Assembly: GCA_024663395.1 (NCBI GenBank)
Contig: JANFAH010000038.1
Coordinates: 186,001-250,000 of the forward strand
DNA: 64,000 bases
Source of the DNA: Pisolithus tinctorius
Lineage: Eukaryota > Basidiomycota > Agaricomycetes > Boletales > Pisolithaceae
Direction of reading: 5' to 3'
How positions within the stretch are numbered: position 1 is the first letter of the stretch; every line of letters starts with the position of its first letter. Under the pieces are notes generated by a model. That model did not search any database, was not told the DNA's origin, and saw only the letters and a list, made by a program, of their open reading frames with translations. The position numbers and the translations under genes were made by a program. Shown one piece after another: positions 44,747 to 57,224 of the stretch.

Positions 44747-45195
44747 GCATTCCAGGTATTAATGTGTCTCTCCCCATTTTTTTTCTTTCACAGCTCATTC
44801 ATTCATTTGGCAGAGGATCTTTAGTTCCCCACACTCCCTCTGTCCTTAGTAGACCTGATCTATATGTGGTGTTGTTGCTCCCATTTATATCTACACACTC
44901 CCCCACTCCCTACTGTATAGCGACGACGAGTGAGATCAACAAAGTGAATTAGAAGAAAACAAAAACACTCTCCAACCAAATATATTTATCTGTGTACTAT
45001 ATACAATAATACAAATACATGGTAGTACCGTTAAAAGTAACGGGCGCGGCAGCGAGGTGGTGAGGCCGCGACATATGGGTGACGCGGCTGATTGGACGCG
45101 GTGGTGAGGCCGCGGCATATAGGTGTCGCGGCTGAACGGACGCGGTGATGTGGCGATGCGACCGCGAAAAATAAATGTGCAGATTTTATGCCATA
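43916..45195 (-). repeat. Right terminal inverted repeat of the second element
   Basis: Inverted partner of 36047-37331. It retains more CG dinucleotides and the open chitin synthase frame. It ends CAGATTTTATGCCATA before CACGAG. Confidence 0.85.
44300..44485 (+). repeat. Tandem duplication of about 91 bp inside the TIR
   Basis: Two adjacent copies share CGATACCCCAGAGGCATCTC and CATCCACTTCCCCGG. Both encode a Ser/Thr/Pro-rich peptide in the intron or linker region of the captured gene. The left TIR carries the same duplication (36770-36945), so it arose before the TIRs were copied. Confidence 0.7.
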
Positions 45196-45201
45196 CACGA
45201 G
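45196..45201 (+). repeat. Right target-site duplication (CACGAG) of the second element
   Basis: Directly follows the right terminus and matches 36041-36046. Confidence 0.65.
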
Positions 45202-46075
45202 AGTGCTCTGCCCTCAGCTTGTTTGGCTGCTCGGCCTTCGACAATCTTAGTGAACCGCAAGTCGCACTCGTCCACAACGCTGCATGCTACCTTGCTCTGA
45301 AACAGTTCCAGAGGCCGGAACCAAATCGGTATTCGTTCGTTGAGGGGCCACCGTCGTGATTCACGAACATTGTGAACGCGTGCATATCACCAATTTCGAT
45401 CACAGATGTGCCGCTATCTGCGAGATATGAACATGAAACTACTGGGCCTTTTTCTCTCTCCTTACTACGAGGGCGAGGAGTTCCCTACCCCCAGTATTCG
45501 CCCTTATGGAGTACTGGCTGGTAATTTCTAAGTCGATGACTGCGTTTGCTGGCTAATAACCGGAAGCATCCGCTAGTCGCTAGATAACATATTCTAGAAA
45601 CGGTGAGCTGACGCTACCACCCCTTCCTTGTCTTTGGTAACATCTAGCACGGGCGTCGCCACTGACGGTGCGCACAGGCCAGATGTCTAGGCGGTACAGT
45701 ACTGTATTCCGAGCGTTTGGCGGGACTTTCTGCGGTTTTCCAAGTCCAAAACCTGCCTGGTTCGCTGATCACACTTGACTCCCCCTCAACGTGATCGTAG
45801 CAAAAGAGTAAAACTTGATATTCCATTTTCCAAGAGGCATCTCCGGAATACATGAGTGATACATTGCAGGCATCTATGCTACATCATACTAAATGGTACA
45901 GGACGCTATAGCTACAGCAAGTCGTAACGATCAGGTGCATATGGAAATGTCGTATGCAGAGGAAGATGAGCACACACTCGTATGTGAAGAGATCGTTGAA
46001 AATTTAGCATTTATAAAAATGGTATTTCCCCTTGCTCCCCCATGATTTGAAGCCCTTGTCGATGTGATTGCAGTT
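45202..46075. other. Intergenic, no supported gene
   Basis: CpG-rich unique-looking DNA. Open frames here are short and lack splice or composition support. Confidence 0.4.
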
Positions 46076-46860
46076 TCATGTTGCATTCACCCAAGTTTGA
46101 TTTGGGTGGTTCTTCCATACCTGCTGTCGATAGTTACCCTTCCTAGGGAAGGTCTTCTCGCAGGCACCCCCACCATACTGGCAGATCCAACCTTCAAGAA
46201 GCCACATTAATGCAACCGCACACACATACAGCGTCGAATGACTGTACGCACCTTCGTCATTTGTGTACATACACTTGATGTGCCCCTTTACATGCTTTCT
46301 ACGCTTAAATGTCCCCGCACAAGCGGCATGGGGACAGAGGAAGGTGTTGCCATCGGGTTCTCCGTTCTTACCGGGTTCCCACCGAGTGAAACCGGTACTT
46401 GTCTCCCACATGTTCTTTTAGTGCTAGGGGTGGTGGGTAAGGGGGGCGCCGCATGTTTGCTTCTCTGCAGGGTGGACGGCGTTGATGGGTTGGATGGAGC
46501 GAGCGGGGTAGACTTGGTAAACAAGTTCTGCGTCTGCGTGATCGGTGTTGGGAAGGATTGCCCAAATGTCGGTGGGAACAAATGAGTATATGCGCCCTCG
46601 GCAGGGAACAAGCTCGGATCAGGCACCAACTCCAGGCGTGGGGGCCAAAAGGCATCTGTAAAACACGGCGAGGGGCATTTGATTCTGTGTGGGGTGGACG
46701 AGTTCGACAGGTTCTGTGCCTGTATGCACGGCATCGGTCTGGATAGTCCAGGCATTGGTGTGAACGTAGGAGTATATGCGGTCGCGGCAGGCAACATTCC
46801 AGGATTAGGCATCGCTGGCAAAGAGGGCCAAAAAGTATCTGGAGAAATCAGCGAAGGCAC
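46076..46860 (-). CDS. C2H2 zinc-finger protein (possible transcription factor), frame partly unresolved
   Basis: The N-terminal part (ATG 46858-46860) is Pro/Ser/Thr-rich. The C-terminal part holds one clear C2H2-like finger, CPHAACAGTFKRRKHVKGHIK, with a second, less regular one split by an intron (GTGCGTAC near 46253 to TTGAAG near 46194): CQYGGGACEKTFPRKGNY. It ends at the TGA at 46076. The Pro-rich and zinc-finger frames differ by one register near 46410, so either a small intron is missed or there is a frameshift. A nuclear DNA-binding role is inferred from the fingers only. Confidence 0.55.
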
Positions 46861-47458
46861 CCTGGGACCGACGGGTGACTAGCGATGAGACGAGGTAAAG
46901 CGACTGCAAGCTCCGAGTGATGGTTGATGGAAGGAGTCTCTGCTGGCAGGTCGAAGCGCGCAGGCTGGGCGAGATCAAGGCGCACGGCATACAGGACGCA
47001 GTGCATCTGGGGTGCTTAGTTCACACCTTCCAATAATGCGGAGACCAGCGACCCGTGTATCGAGATGCATGCCAGTGATGCGCGGGAGGGAATGATAAGC
47101 CGTTCGCAAATTGGAAGTCGATAGCTACCTAGTCATGTCAGCCACCTGGACATGCCCCACCATAAACAGCGTGCTGTTGCTCTGTTGTATATATTGTGGA
47201 ACACATAGTGTCAGGACTACAAGGAAGAGCGGGAGACAAGTCTCGGAGTGGTGCGGCGAGAGGATGAGGGGGAGCATTGGGGCCAAACTTGCTTGCCGAC
47301 ATCCGATCGCTCTGGTCCACTTCAGCACACCGGCAGCTTCCACCGAAGTCAGCATCATTGCACCCGCCGTTCTATGCATGACGTAGTAGGCGAGGTCACG
47401 ATGATGCCACCAACACTTGCCAGTGTCCAAGTAACGCAACTCTTTTTTTTCTCCAGAA
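46861..47458. other. Intergenic region with no clear gene
   Basis: A minus-strand open frame at 47125-47508 overlaps the better-supported plus-strand exon at 47459 and is not called. Confidence 0.35.
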
Positions 47459-48683
47459 TTATACACTCCTGCAGTATGACCAGGCCGGGCATCCCAACTT
47501 CCGCCCACTTCTAAGAGTCGTACTTCGACACCCAGAATTCACCCATGAGCAGGCGTTAGAAACACTCGAGCAGGAATGGGAAAATCAACAGCAGGCTCGG
47601 GCAAGGCTTCAACCAGACCCACTCCGGCTAACCTTCGACACAGGCAAAATGGTACCAACAGTACCGCGGATACGACCCTCGGAGTACGTGATCATTCGCC
47701 TTGAAGCTTTCAAACATGTTTCCTTACAGTTCTTTACACGGGAGGGACTAAAAGGCGCGGCAGGGCTAGTGGATGTTGGCGTCAACGGTCACGTGGTTAC
47801 GCGCGTCTGTACTTATAGGTTTGTTTGCGTTGCTTTGCACCTCAGCCGTTGTGTCTACAACGCTGAGGTGAGTACGATAGCCCCTGAGGACCCGTCTACA
47901 TACTCATTCTCGTAGCGTGTCCGATCAGGTAGAGTTAATCAAAGCCGTTGTGTCTACAACGCTGAGCGTGTCCGATCAGTTTCTCTACAGTGGACTCGAA
48001 ACATGACAAGCCCGACAACGATCTCTCCTTCATCGAATTCTTGTTTGCGAAGAACTATTTCCTGGCCCAGCTCGAATTGACCAAGTGGCCTGCCAAGGTT
48101 ATAGATGGCTTCCATCGATTCTTTTTCTACATAGAAACACACGAGCTACGACTGGAAGAAGAGTGTGGCGAACGAGTCTTGTTACACTGCAAGTCGAGCT
48201 AGGGCTGACTGGCACAACTGCCCGCCTACGGAGCGTTTCGATATCGCGATCATCAATGACTCGCTGATCAATGTGATACCAGATAACTGGATTTCAAGGG
48301 CAACAGACGAGGAATAGAACGGTGAGTGCCGTTTACATATATTCCTATCAACGCTTAACATTAACCTGATCACATGTTACTATCGATGTCCTGCGAACGT
48401 AATCTTTGCCTAAACCCACTTGTGTGCTTCCATACTCACATAAAGCAAATGAACCACCAGACTCGAAAGGGTCCCCAGGTCGAACAATACCTCAAGTTTC
48501 GGCAGGGGAAGAACCGGCGAACGCTACTCAATCCAGGTGATATGACGCGAGCATGGACGCCCATCTCAAGAAGCTGGAAGATCTCGCGCGTAACCAGACC
48601 AAAAAATCTCAGCGGAGAGGTGCATGATTTGGCACAGGTCATCCAGCGCCCCCGACTTTCACCAGTGTGTGCAGCCCAATCCT
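47459..48683 (+). CDS. Unrecognised multi-exon gene (partial model)
   Basis: A well-formed acceptor (TTTTTTTTCTCCAG) precedes an open exon from 47459 with QYDQAGHPNFRPLLRVVLRH and EQALETLEQEWENQQQARARL. Further exons are seen at about 47980-48190 (KHDKPDNDLSFIEFLFAKN), about 48200-48315 (ADWHNCPPTERFDIAIIND) and 48470-48680 (Lys/Arg-rich tail with HLKKLEDLARNQTKK). The 5' end is not found. The WHNCP-then-acidic block pattern is common in repeated fungal genes, so it may be transposon cargo. Exon joins are only partly phase-checked. Confidence 0.4.
47843..47980 (+). repeat. Short interleaved direct duplications near an exon boundary
   Basis: GCCGTTGTGTCTACAACGC occurs at 47843 and again at about 47945. 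CGTGTCCGATCAG occurs at about 47918 and again at about 47968. The pieces are in the same order but differently spaced, as if a segment were copied and its middle removed. They fall in a probable intron. Confidence 0.6.
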
Positions 48684-49209
48684 AGACTAGTGACACAGCC
48701 CGCCTGGGACACCATATCACCGTGGCGAGACACTCCCCGCTATGGTCACATACCTAACTCACTAATTAATACTTTCAATGCACATACCCACCAACTTACG
48801 TCCACATTCACTCTCCCGACTCACCCGTTTGTTGCTTAGAACCCTGAATCACATAGTCATTAGAGAAATCACCAAGTAACGTTATCTGTGACCTGTTTTA
48901 TGCAATCTACTCGGACGCACCTTAGCCCTCTTTCCATTTTTACCTTTGACCATCATTAACCTGCTGTCTCGTTCCTGTGTCCACATATACCCTCTTCAAT
49001 TGATAGTATCAGGCCAATAAGTGTAAAGATTAATCCCTATGTACATAGATGGGGAGCGAAGTACTCCATATGCTTCCGCTACGGACCTGGTGATTGACTG
49101 CAATACTACGCATTCCATAGATGGCAATAAAGATGGACCCCTATTCGATCTGCGATCACTCGGCAACATCTAGGGTAAGTAACGACAGCCGTGTCGAGGA
49201 AGGGGTGTG
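48684..49209. other. Intergenic, no supported gene
   Basis: Probable 3' region of the preceding gene and promoter of the ZIP2-like gene. CT-rich stretches lie upstream of 49210. Confidence 0.4.
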
Positions 49210-52200
49210 ATGGGCCCATACGACGACCCCCACATTTGCGACATACTCCTACCATATGCCCGTGCACATCTCACGACCAACTATGTCGAATACACGGAAC
49301 AGGGAGTGGAGCAGGTATGTGTTATCATCGCTCTATACATAAAAACACCCGCTAATACACTGAGCACGCACGCATAGATCCTGCTCGAAACGCTGGCCTC
49401 CGTGCCATTGGCAGACGCCACGTCTTTCTTACTCCCAACAGACCCGTTCGAGGCGCTCGCTAAGTACTTGGACTCGCTCAGCCTTACACCGTATCAAGAA
49501 CGATGGTCTGCCCCACAGGGCGCGATCGACCTCATCAGAGATGTCTTTCCGCCACTCACCGAACTCAGATCCGAGAAATCCTGTTTCGAACCACAAAGTG
49601 ATCCTTGTAAGTCGGCGGGTACCCACATATAGTCATACACGAATATTACACGAAACACAGACGACAAACTTTCCGAGTTGTATAGACCAATGTCGCCCGT
49701 GTTAACTCAGCTAGCGAGACACAAAACGCCCAAACTCGGTTGTACAGGAGCCCTGGCCTCCGCCCCACGGACTAGGTCGTCGTTGCAGGATCATTTGATC
49801 CTAAAACCCGTCGCCGACGAGGTGATCACAGAGCTTCCTACTCCGGATATAAATGAGGTCTTGTGAGTGAAATGTAGTCGGAGTGGCCTTGTTTACCGAC
49901 GCATTGTTGCCTAGGGACGTTCGGTACAAGATGGATGAAGCAACACAGGCAAACGTCCGGTCTTTGCTACAAGCAATATCCAAGCCTCACGAAAACGCAT
50001 CAGACGGACTGCATGTTGCTAACTTCTTGAGGTCCGAGTCACCAACCCGCCACATTTCTCCCTCAGATTCGCCTCCACTCTTTCCGCGCGACAGTGGAAC
50101 GGACAATCAATTAGTACGGAAACACGAAAACATATGTGAGAGGACTCCTGGCCCCAATTGCGCGGCTGACGGTGCCATAGTACCTACACTTGAGCACGCG
50201 GTTGAACAAGTCATCGAAGAGGAGGAAGGCGGTCTGCATGGACAGCACATGGAGGTGGTGAACGGATGGTGTGCGTCGATGCCAACGTTGTGTTGCTGCG
50301 TACCCGACATTGGAAAATGACATCTCTTTTGATAGGTGCATACGTTGTTTCTTCGCCGCTGTCCTACCGCTCGGATTCACCGTCGGATAATGACGTGGAC
50401 GAGCTATGGGACATCTCACCACCACGATCTCCGCCCACCTCGTTGGCTGCTGATAAGATGGGTATGTTGCCCATTTTTTCTGCGGCCGGAACGTTGCGAC
50501 ATATCCGTGACGCTCCCCCTTCTTAGAAGAGATCGAAATACCCAGGACTAGGATATTTGGACGTGGAAGCGAAAGCCATAGGAATGCAATACCTGATGTC
50601 GTTGGAAAGAGGTGCATTCACCTTTCCTCCCGTTGCACAGAGTGCATTTTGTCATGCGTCTTTATATACTTATCTGTTCTGTTGTAGCGCTGGGTCCTTC
50701 ATCACATCAGTTATCTCACCTACGCCCGTTCCGGCGACCAAGGCCTACAGGGTCCCCCCTCTCAGTCCCGCCAATTCGATGCTCGGGCAACCTCCATCAA
50801 CCACCGCAGAGCACGATCAAACCATGGATGTAAAGGTACCTCCCGTCATCGACGCAGTTGTAGACGTAGATTCGGAAGCGGATCTCGACGCCACCATAAC
50901 GAAGATTTGTGCGTCGCCTCGTGACCCAGTGGCTTATATTTTGGAGGAGAGACTGGACGAAAAAGATGTATTGTTGATGGATGGTGAGGCCTCTGGCTAC
51001 TTGCGTTCCCGCTGTGATTCCTTACCTTTGCACAGTGCCAACTCTCCAGCCACCTACGAAACGTCCAAGAACGCTCTTTCCACAACGGATGGCGAACCTG
51101 GTGGCGTCAGAGAGAGGAACTAAAGTAGTCACTGGTGCCATGGAAGAAATGACCGCCGGCATGTCGCCATTTTTGGAACCTGTGAAGGGATTAAAGGCCT
51201 TGTCACTTAATCTATCATGGGTGTGCGTTTCCTTTCGATCGATGGTTTTCGCAATTGTGGGTCGTCGCTTTCGCTGTTGGCATCGCAAGCGCTTCCTACT
51301 AGCAATTTCTTTTCGATGAATGCGAAATACTGAAAAATTGATAGGCCGTTTAAATTCGGACGATCGATCCCTACAGACGAAGAAGTTACAGGGGTCGATG
51401 ATGCGTTGGATATGGTCAAGGCCGGTGCAATGGGTGCTATCAATGCTTTGGATGTCCAAGAAGACAGGGCGAGCGCAGCCAAAGTGTGGCGGGGATTCGA
51501 AGGGTTGGGTGCGAGTCCTACCCCAGTATGCAGACAATCCAAAGACGAGGAAGTGGAGTACGTGCTTGCTCGGTGGGAGAGGGATAAGATTGCAGGGGGA
51601 GAGCCGGATAAAGAGGTTCGGAATGAGAATAAGGAAGCAGATGGCAACAGTGACGAAAGGGCGGAGATGAGTTGGTATAACGAGGAGTTCGATAAACCCC
51701 AAACCGTGGAAGACAGCGATGTGAATCCATGCCTTGACGCAGACCAACCTCCTGAATGCGCGGCGCCTCGAGCCACAACTGCGAATGCGGGTGGTATCGG
51801 ATGCATCGAGAGACCATTCGGTGACGATCCGTCCTACAACGTGGGGTATGGAGATCATTACCGGGGCGAAACAGACGGTGCCAACATGGAAGATATCAAT
51901 CGCTTCGGTGGTGTCCACAGAGATAGGACCACGCACGGCACTGAGTTTCACCCGCAGTTCATGTCCCAGTCACCTGCAGGCAGGCCTCATCCGGAAGGAC
52001 CGATGGATTCTGTTGGATTCGTGGATCACACTCCTGAGGATGTCATGCACAGTTTTGTGGAAGGACGACAGCATGTCGGTGGTACAAATCCAGGAAATCG
52101 ATCTTCCAAACATACGCCAGAAATCTCTCGCGAAGAAATCAATTCGGCCTGCGCTACAAAACGACGTAAACTTGATCGCCTCGTCCCTACCTCTGCAAGA

Positions 52201-53202
52201 GACCTCTTCGCGACATTCATCGGACTTCGCAATAAGGGTATCGTGCCCTTACCTGCGTCGTCGCCAGATCGTCCTGAGACACCACACATGCAAGCGCCGC
52301 TAGTCCTCGCAGAGTCACCACCGCAAACAACGGCTGACGAGGTAATCGATCAAAACACGGTTATACTCCCACCACACTGGATCGATGCGACTACAGCCCA
52401 TCGATACATGGCATCTTTATCCATGATTCAAAGACGCGCCATCGTTCAGGAATTACAGGGCGACGCGTGTAGAGTGATTCTAGCCGAACGGTATTCCCTC
52501 GGGGGGTGTGATATCATCGTCGATCCGGGCCGGGCAATTATATTTGCGCCCTTGTTTGCCTTGCCTGCGCAAATTGAGGCACTCGCAGAGAGGATATCGG
52601 GTGATTCATGGCGATACGATGAGATTCTTGTCGTGTTTGAGGCATATCCGAGCGCAAGAAGCTACCGAGCGAATGATAAGAGTGGAGATCGAGGTGGCTT
52701 GGGGCTGAACGCGTATACTCCTCCAATCCTCAAAGCGGTTAGAAGGTTGAGAAGGATTATGAGTATTGCGGAGGGGTGTGGGACAAAGGATAACGGGTGT
52801 TCGGTTATATGGGCGTTTGCAAATACGATCGAAGAAGCTGCAAAGGTGGTAAGATGTTTCGGCGAGGAAGCCTGTGCGAGGGCTGTGCAAGGGGGAGCAG
52901 GCGTGCTATGGGGAGACAGGGAGTGGCTGGAAGAAGAGGAAATGGAAGGCGAAGCAGATCTTGCGGGGGTGGATGGTATGAATGCCTTTGCAGCATTTAT
53001 AATGTTGTATGGGAGGACGTTGGAAGATGTGCTTAATATGTCGCCCGAGAGCAGGGCAGAGGAGTTTGCGGCGTTGGTAGGGCAGAAGCGTGTGGTACGT
53101 GTGTGTATATTCGTTGCTGTTATCTCACTAATAGACGTGCACTAGGAGAGGCTGAATAGGATGCTTGAACAGCGAATGTTGGAGCTGGGATCTGAGATCT
53201 GA
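49210..53202 (+). CDS. XPF-like meiotic protein, probable ZIP2/SHOC1 family
   Basis: Multi-exon gene. First exons 49210-49314, 49378-49606, 49661-49862 and from 49915, all in phase; a long exon from about 51350 to 53094; last exon about 53146-53202 (TGA 53200). The first 800 residues are poorly conserved, acidic and Ser/Pro-rich. The last 250 form an XPF-like nuclease fold, ILAERYSLGGCDIIVDPGRA, IIFAPLFALPAQ, YDEILVVFEAYP, followed by tandem helix-hairpin-helix-like sequence (ADLAGVDGMNAFAAFIMLYG). The ERKxxxD nuclease motif is absent, as expected for ZIP2/SHOC1-type proteins that bind branched DNA with SPO16 and promote crossovers. FANCM- or EME1-like proteins are alternatives. No transposon features or premature stops seen. 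Confidence 0.55.
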
Positions 53203-53278
53203 GCCTATGACGCGACATGTCACACTTCGTAATTAGTCGTGTCACGCGTCAGTAGTCACACTCCACTTCATTACTCTC

Positions 53279-56133
53279 ATGGTCGACATAAACCCAAGGC
53301 CGCAGAAAAGACTGCGCACGGACCCAAATCTCGTAGATTCTCCGGAAACAGCGTCAGATCCACACTGTCCGTCAGCGTTGTTGTCCTCTGCTTCTGTACC
53401 GCTGTCTCGACCTCCGCCGTCGCCGGGCTTGAAGCCTCTGCCACCCCATGTGTTACTCCTGGCCTTGCCAGCGCTTCTCTTGCATCCCCCGACACACGAA
53501 AAATATGCCTTGTCCCTTTTCTTGTCTCTAAAGTCAATACGGTTGTGTTTGCAACTGCCAGCTCTGGCTCCTGACGTGGAGTGCTATGCATGGACAGCTC
53601 TCGCAGAGGTGGGTATGCGGGTTATCAGGAGTGGGTTTTGTAAGACAGGTGAACATGACTGGACAATGGGACTCGAAGAAGAAGTGAGTATGTTTATCTG
53701 AAGAGGATCGTGTCCGCTTCCACCATTCACCATCTCACGAAGGTCGAGAAAGCAATTGGGAAGGGGGTAAGTTCGGATCTCTGTCCCTCTCTTATCACTC
53801 TTACTCGGGTTCCCGAAGCTCTTACTTGCACAGAAGGTATGGAAGATGCGCATATATACGAGTATCTTGTTCATTGCTTCTCCAGCATCCCATTCTTAGA
53901 CATCTCCGTCACCATCTCTCGCTACTAAACGCCAACTTTGCATTTTGGCGATCCAATACAAGGTTTGCACGTGCTGTGCTTCGTAGATTGATATCCACCT
54001 TCGTTCCATCGGACCCTCCTACAATCGTATATGCGGCCCATCTTGCCCTCATAACCCAGCTTACATCCTCCCCGCCCGCATCTCCATTTTCTCATGGCAA
54101 GGGTGCGGACTCGTCTGTTTCCATCCAACCACATACGAATCCTCCGGAAGTACAGGCTGCTCTAACTGCTTTGATAAACCTCTCAGCAATCGCTGCACAG
54201 CACCAGCATTTCTCGATGTTGAAACTAGTCGCCGTGTTGCGCCTACGGGTGTTGGTTGCGGCTGAGATGTGGGACATGGTAGGAGATGCGCTAGAAGGTG
54301 CCGAGAAACTGTTGTCGTTGGTTTTCGACGATGGCAACAGTACTAAGGAAGGTGGTCAGGAACATGTGATGAAGAGGGAGGCTTCTGAATTTTTGACGCG
54401 TTCGTACTCGATAACTGCTCAGGAAGTGCACGATAGTGCAGCGTCGCAGTCAAGGCCTCAGACAGAGTCTGACAACAAAACATTGACAGAACAACTACCC
54501 GCAGACGTAAAGGACGCTGAGGAAGATCCCTTGACTGCTGCACTTACCGTTCACACACTTATGCTCGGCATCGTCTACCATACACCTGGCGGACGTACGC
54601 GAGCTACTGAACCCCGCCTGGCTGCCCTCCATTCTCTAATGGATAGCGGTGCACCAGTCGGAGGTGTCGGCTCTGACGGTCTCGTGGAAGTTGGTGTTTG
54701 GCCCGTTAACTTCCTAGTATGGCATCTAAATTGGTGGTTGCTGATTACTATAGGTTCCCCTCTCTCCGTGCCCTCCGATACACCTCCGAGTCAGCCACCC
54801 TCGAGTCATCTTCCTACTTACGTTCCTCATCTCCGCTGTGGCGAAGCGTGATCCCGTCGGGCGACGTCCAAAGAAGAAAGTGTTTGCCGAATCTGGCATC
54901 GTTCAATGTAAAGCGGGATGTGATGAAGATGGGGGCAGCGGAATCGAGATGAATGGTAAAGTTCTTTCGTTCTCTGTTCATTTTGAGGTGCACTTGCGCT
55001 TACACTATCAAGTCCCGCCTTGGTCTTCACATGGAGATGTGGAGAATATCGATCAGTGTACGCTCAGGATCGAAACGGATTTGCTGTGCAAACTAGCTGC
55101 TGTAAGGGTGCCCTCGTGTCAACTAAACGTATCCTGTTCTGACGTATGCCAGGTATCGATACAACGATGCGAATTCGACGCTGCTGAAAAGGTATGTAAC
55201 GCGTTCAAAGTTACTTGACTATTATACACCTACGTCATCGCAGTATCTCGATACCGTCGTAGCCCATACCCGGACACACGGATTTTTCTCGGAATATGCG
55301 CCCCATATAACGCTCCACTATGCCCACCTCGCCTACGGGCTCGGGGACACTGACCGAGTTGGTACGTGCTACCGCGTTGCTGCTTATGTTGCCGGTGCAG
55401 GACCTGTTGGCGCGGCCGATGCAAATACGGGTGGGTTCGTAGCTGCCGCTGCAAGAGCTGGTGAAGCACTTCTCCGTATCGGGCTTGCTGCTAAACAGGC
55501 AGCACCGAATATGACTTCCGATTCTCCTATTGTGATGGCGAGGAATCACACGCGCCTTACCTGGACGAATCGACAATAGCGCTCACAAAAGATGCCATCG
55601 CACGTTGTTCAGCGAGCGCTTCCCCACCTCTCCCTGCCCTTGCGGAGCTTCTCTCAGCAGCAGTCTCACCTTCTCAAATTATTCGATCTAAATCGCTTCT
55701 GAAACATGCTCTTGCGCTGTCCGGCTCTGCAGGTGACAATCACACGCGTGCGCTTGTGCTCGCGGTTGTAGGTGTGTAGTATGTGCACACCGCCCCGGAG
55801 CACGCTTTGGAGGTTTTGGCTGTTCGCGAGACGTTGGGTGCAGGTATGGGTGCAGGTGAGAAGAAACCTGCTAGTGTGGACTCCGGGCCAGGAGAAAGCA
55901 AAAGCGCAAGTGTATGTGGGATCGAAAATGCGGCCCTGCGGCTGTGGGTGGGGGAAAGGTTTCTCGGTGAGCGTATCTGCTGTCCAGTTTGGCATCTTAC
56001 GTGGTCATTGACCAAATTTGCAGAATTATTCAAGCGTGCGGGCAAGGAGAAACGTGTTCAAAAACAAGAAGAGTTCAATACGTTGTATCGATCTGCGGTC
56101 CATGCGGTCCGAGTGGTAACTGATGCACCATAA
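53279..56133 (+). CDS. mau2: MAU2/SCC4 cohesin-loader subunit
   Basis: Starts 76 bp after the stop of the ZIP2-like gene. ATG 53279, stop TAA near 56133. Several introns, for example near 53682-53741, 53768-53833 and 54960-55000. The product is a TPR-like, Ala/Leu-rich helical protein. Conserved-looking pieces are [20 protein letters not shown] near the N-terminus, [58 protein letters not shown], and a C-terminal [13 protein letters not shown] and [22 protein letters not shown]2 binds the N-terminus of SCC2/NIPBL and loads cohesin on chromatin. The call rests on the overall helical-repeat pattern and these segments; a search would settle it. It appears intact. Confidence 0.65.
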
Positions 56134-57224
56134 GGGCTCTCTGACTCGGAAGGCGCATTGCTTGCAATGCTGTGCACATGGATAGTGCTTTGCTATCTTA
56201 TCGAACAGCTCCCCCCCTTCGCATTTGCACTCATAGGCATCCAGGCATCCGTGAAGTGTAGGATAACCAGCTTGGACATTACAATCACTATTGCATCGGC
56301 AGTACTTACTGTGCGTGGTAGTTGTAATCGCATGTAAGTGTCCCTTGCCCCCAGTGAGTTCCCTCCTGAATGCCTTTCCATGTACCGCTTCTGCAGGTTG
56401 TGGTATCAGACTCTGCGTTGAGATCAAATTTAGGGGTCCTCATGAGTTGGAATATTACTCCGGATCACCACGGACACGGGCGGCAAACCGTCCCGAGTGA
56501 GTATTTACCGCAGAAGCCACTACCCGAGCATCTGTACATTCTGGGAGAGACCTTGTTGACGGGATGGGATCTACAATCAGCGTATTACCACGGGACTACG
56601 TCAGGGCGTAGTGGGGTGATACCACTTCCACCATCAGCAGGAATATAGAAGTACACGGAGGATTGGTAGTCGATTGGCTCGTCCTTGGTGGACAGGGACG
56701 TGAGAGTGATGCATACTCTAGTCTTCAGAACTGAACGCTGTCTTCACATTGGCACTATCATCGTGGTCGGAGTTAGGCGATGCTGTTCCCGCTTTTAAGG
56801 ATATTAACAACCAGTTCTCTCCACACAGGCCGTGTCTTGATCTTTGTGTAGAAACTGAGCGATGTCACGGTTTGTCTGTCCAACGTAGTGACGGACAGGC
56901 GTGTGACGGCGTCATTTTCAAGGTGCTGTATTGAAGGGGAACTATAGCTACCCATCTCAGGCTCCTGTCTACGCGTTACTGCTCGTCGGTCTAAAGAGAG
57001 ATGCGAAGTACTGTGGTGGAGTGGGGAGATGAGAGAAAGAAACATATATATATCGTGCTGTGATGATATGGGGGACTTGGGCGAAAACCGGAGGTTTTCC
57101 GGCCCGAGGCTAGGACCCGAAGAAAGTCCTCGAGCTGAGCTGTGGTACCCAAGTGGTAGGAGTTAGCGACGCATCTAGCGAAGCTCGAGGCCCAAAGAAA
57201 AAGGAGCGAACAATGCTTACTGTT
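56134..57224. other. Region with a weak Cys-rich minus-strand candidate and otherwise no gene
   Basis: On the minus strand 56140-56460 reads Cys-rich sequence (YCRCNSDCNVQAGYPTLHGC, then DAYECKCEGGELF), with GTAAGT at about 56308 inside it. Upstream there is CRSGTWKGIQEGTHWGQG. It could be a small secreted Cys-rich protein, but start, signal peptide and splice pattern are not clear. 57060-57200 contains a perfect hairpin (AAAACCGGAGGTTTT) and no coding frame. Confidence 0.3.

Larger units (their letters stand above)
36047..45195 (+). mobile_element. 9.1 kb DNA transposon with 1.28 kb TIRs, rve-type integrase and captured host exons
   Basis: Terminal inverted repeats 36047 to about 37331 and about 43916 to 45195 are nearly identical and flanked by CACGAG. 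Between them are a BTB gene (minus), an rve/DDE integrase-type transposase gene (plus), a companion gene (plus), and myosin-motor chitin synthase exons that run from the interior into the right TIR and appear again, inverted, in the left TIR. I cannot assign a named superfamily. The 6 bp duplication and large TIRs with an integrase-core protein do not match a family I know for certain. The transposase has an in-frame TGA, so this copy looks inactive. Confidence 0.8.

Noticed and set aside
47125..47508. 127-residue minus-strand open frame
   Set aside because: It overlaps a better plus-strand exon that has a strong polypyrimidine acceptor and coherent protein sequence.
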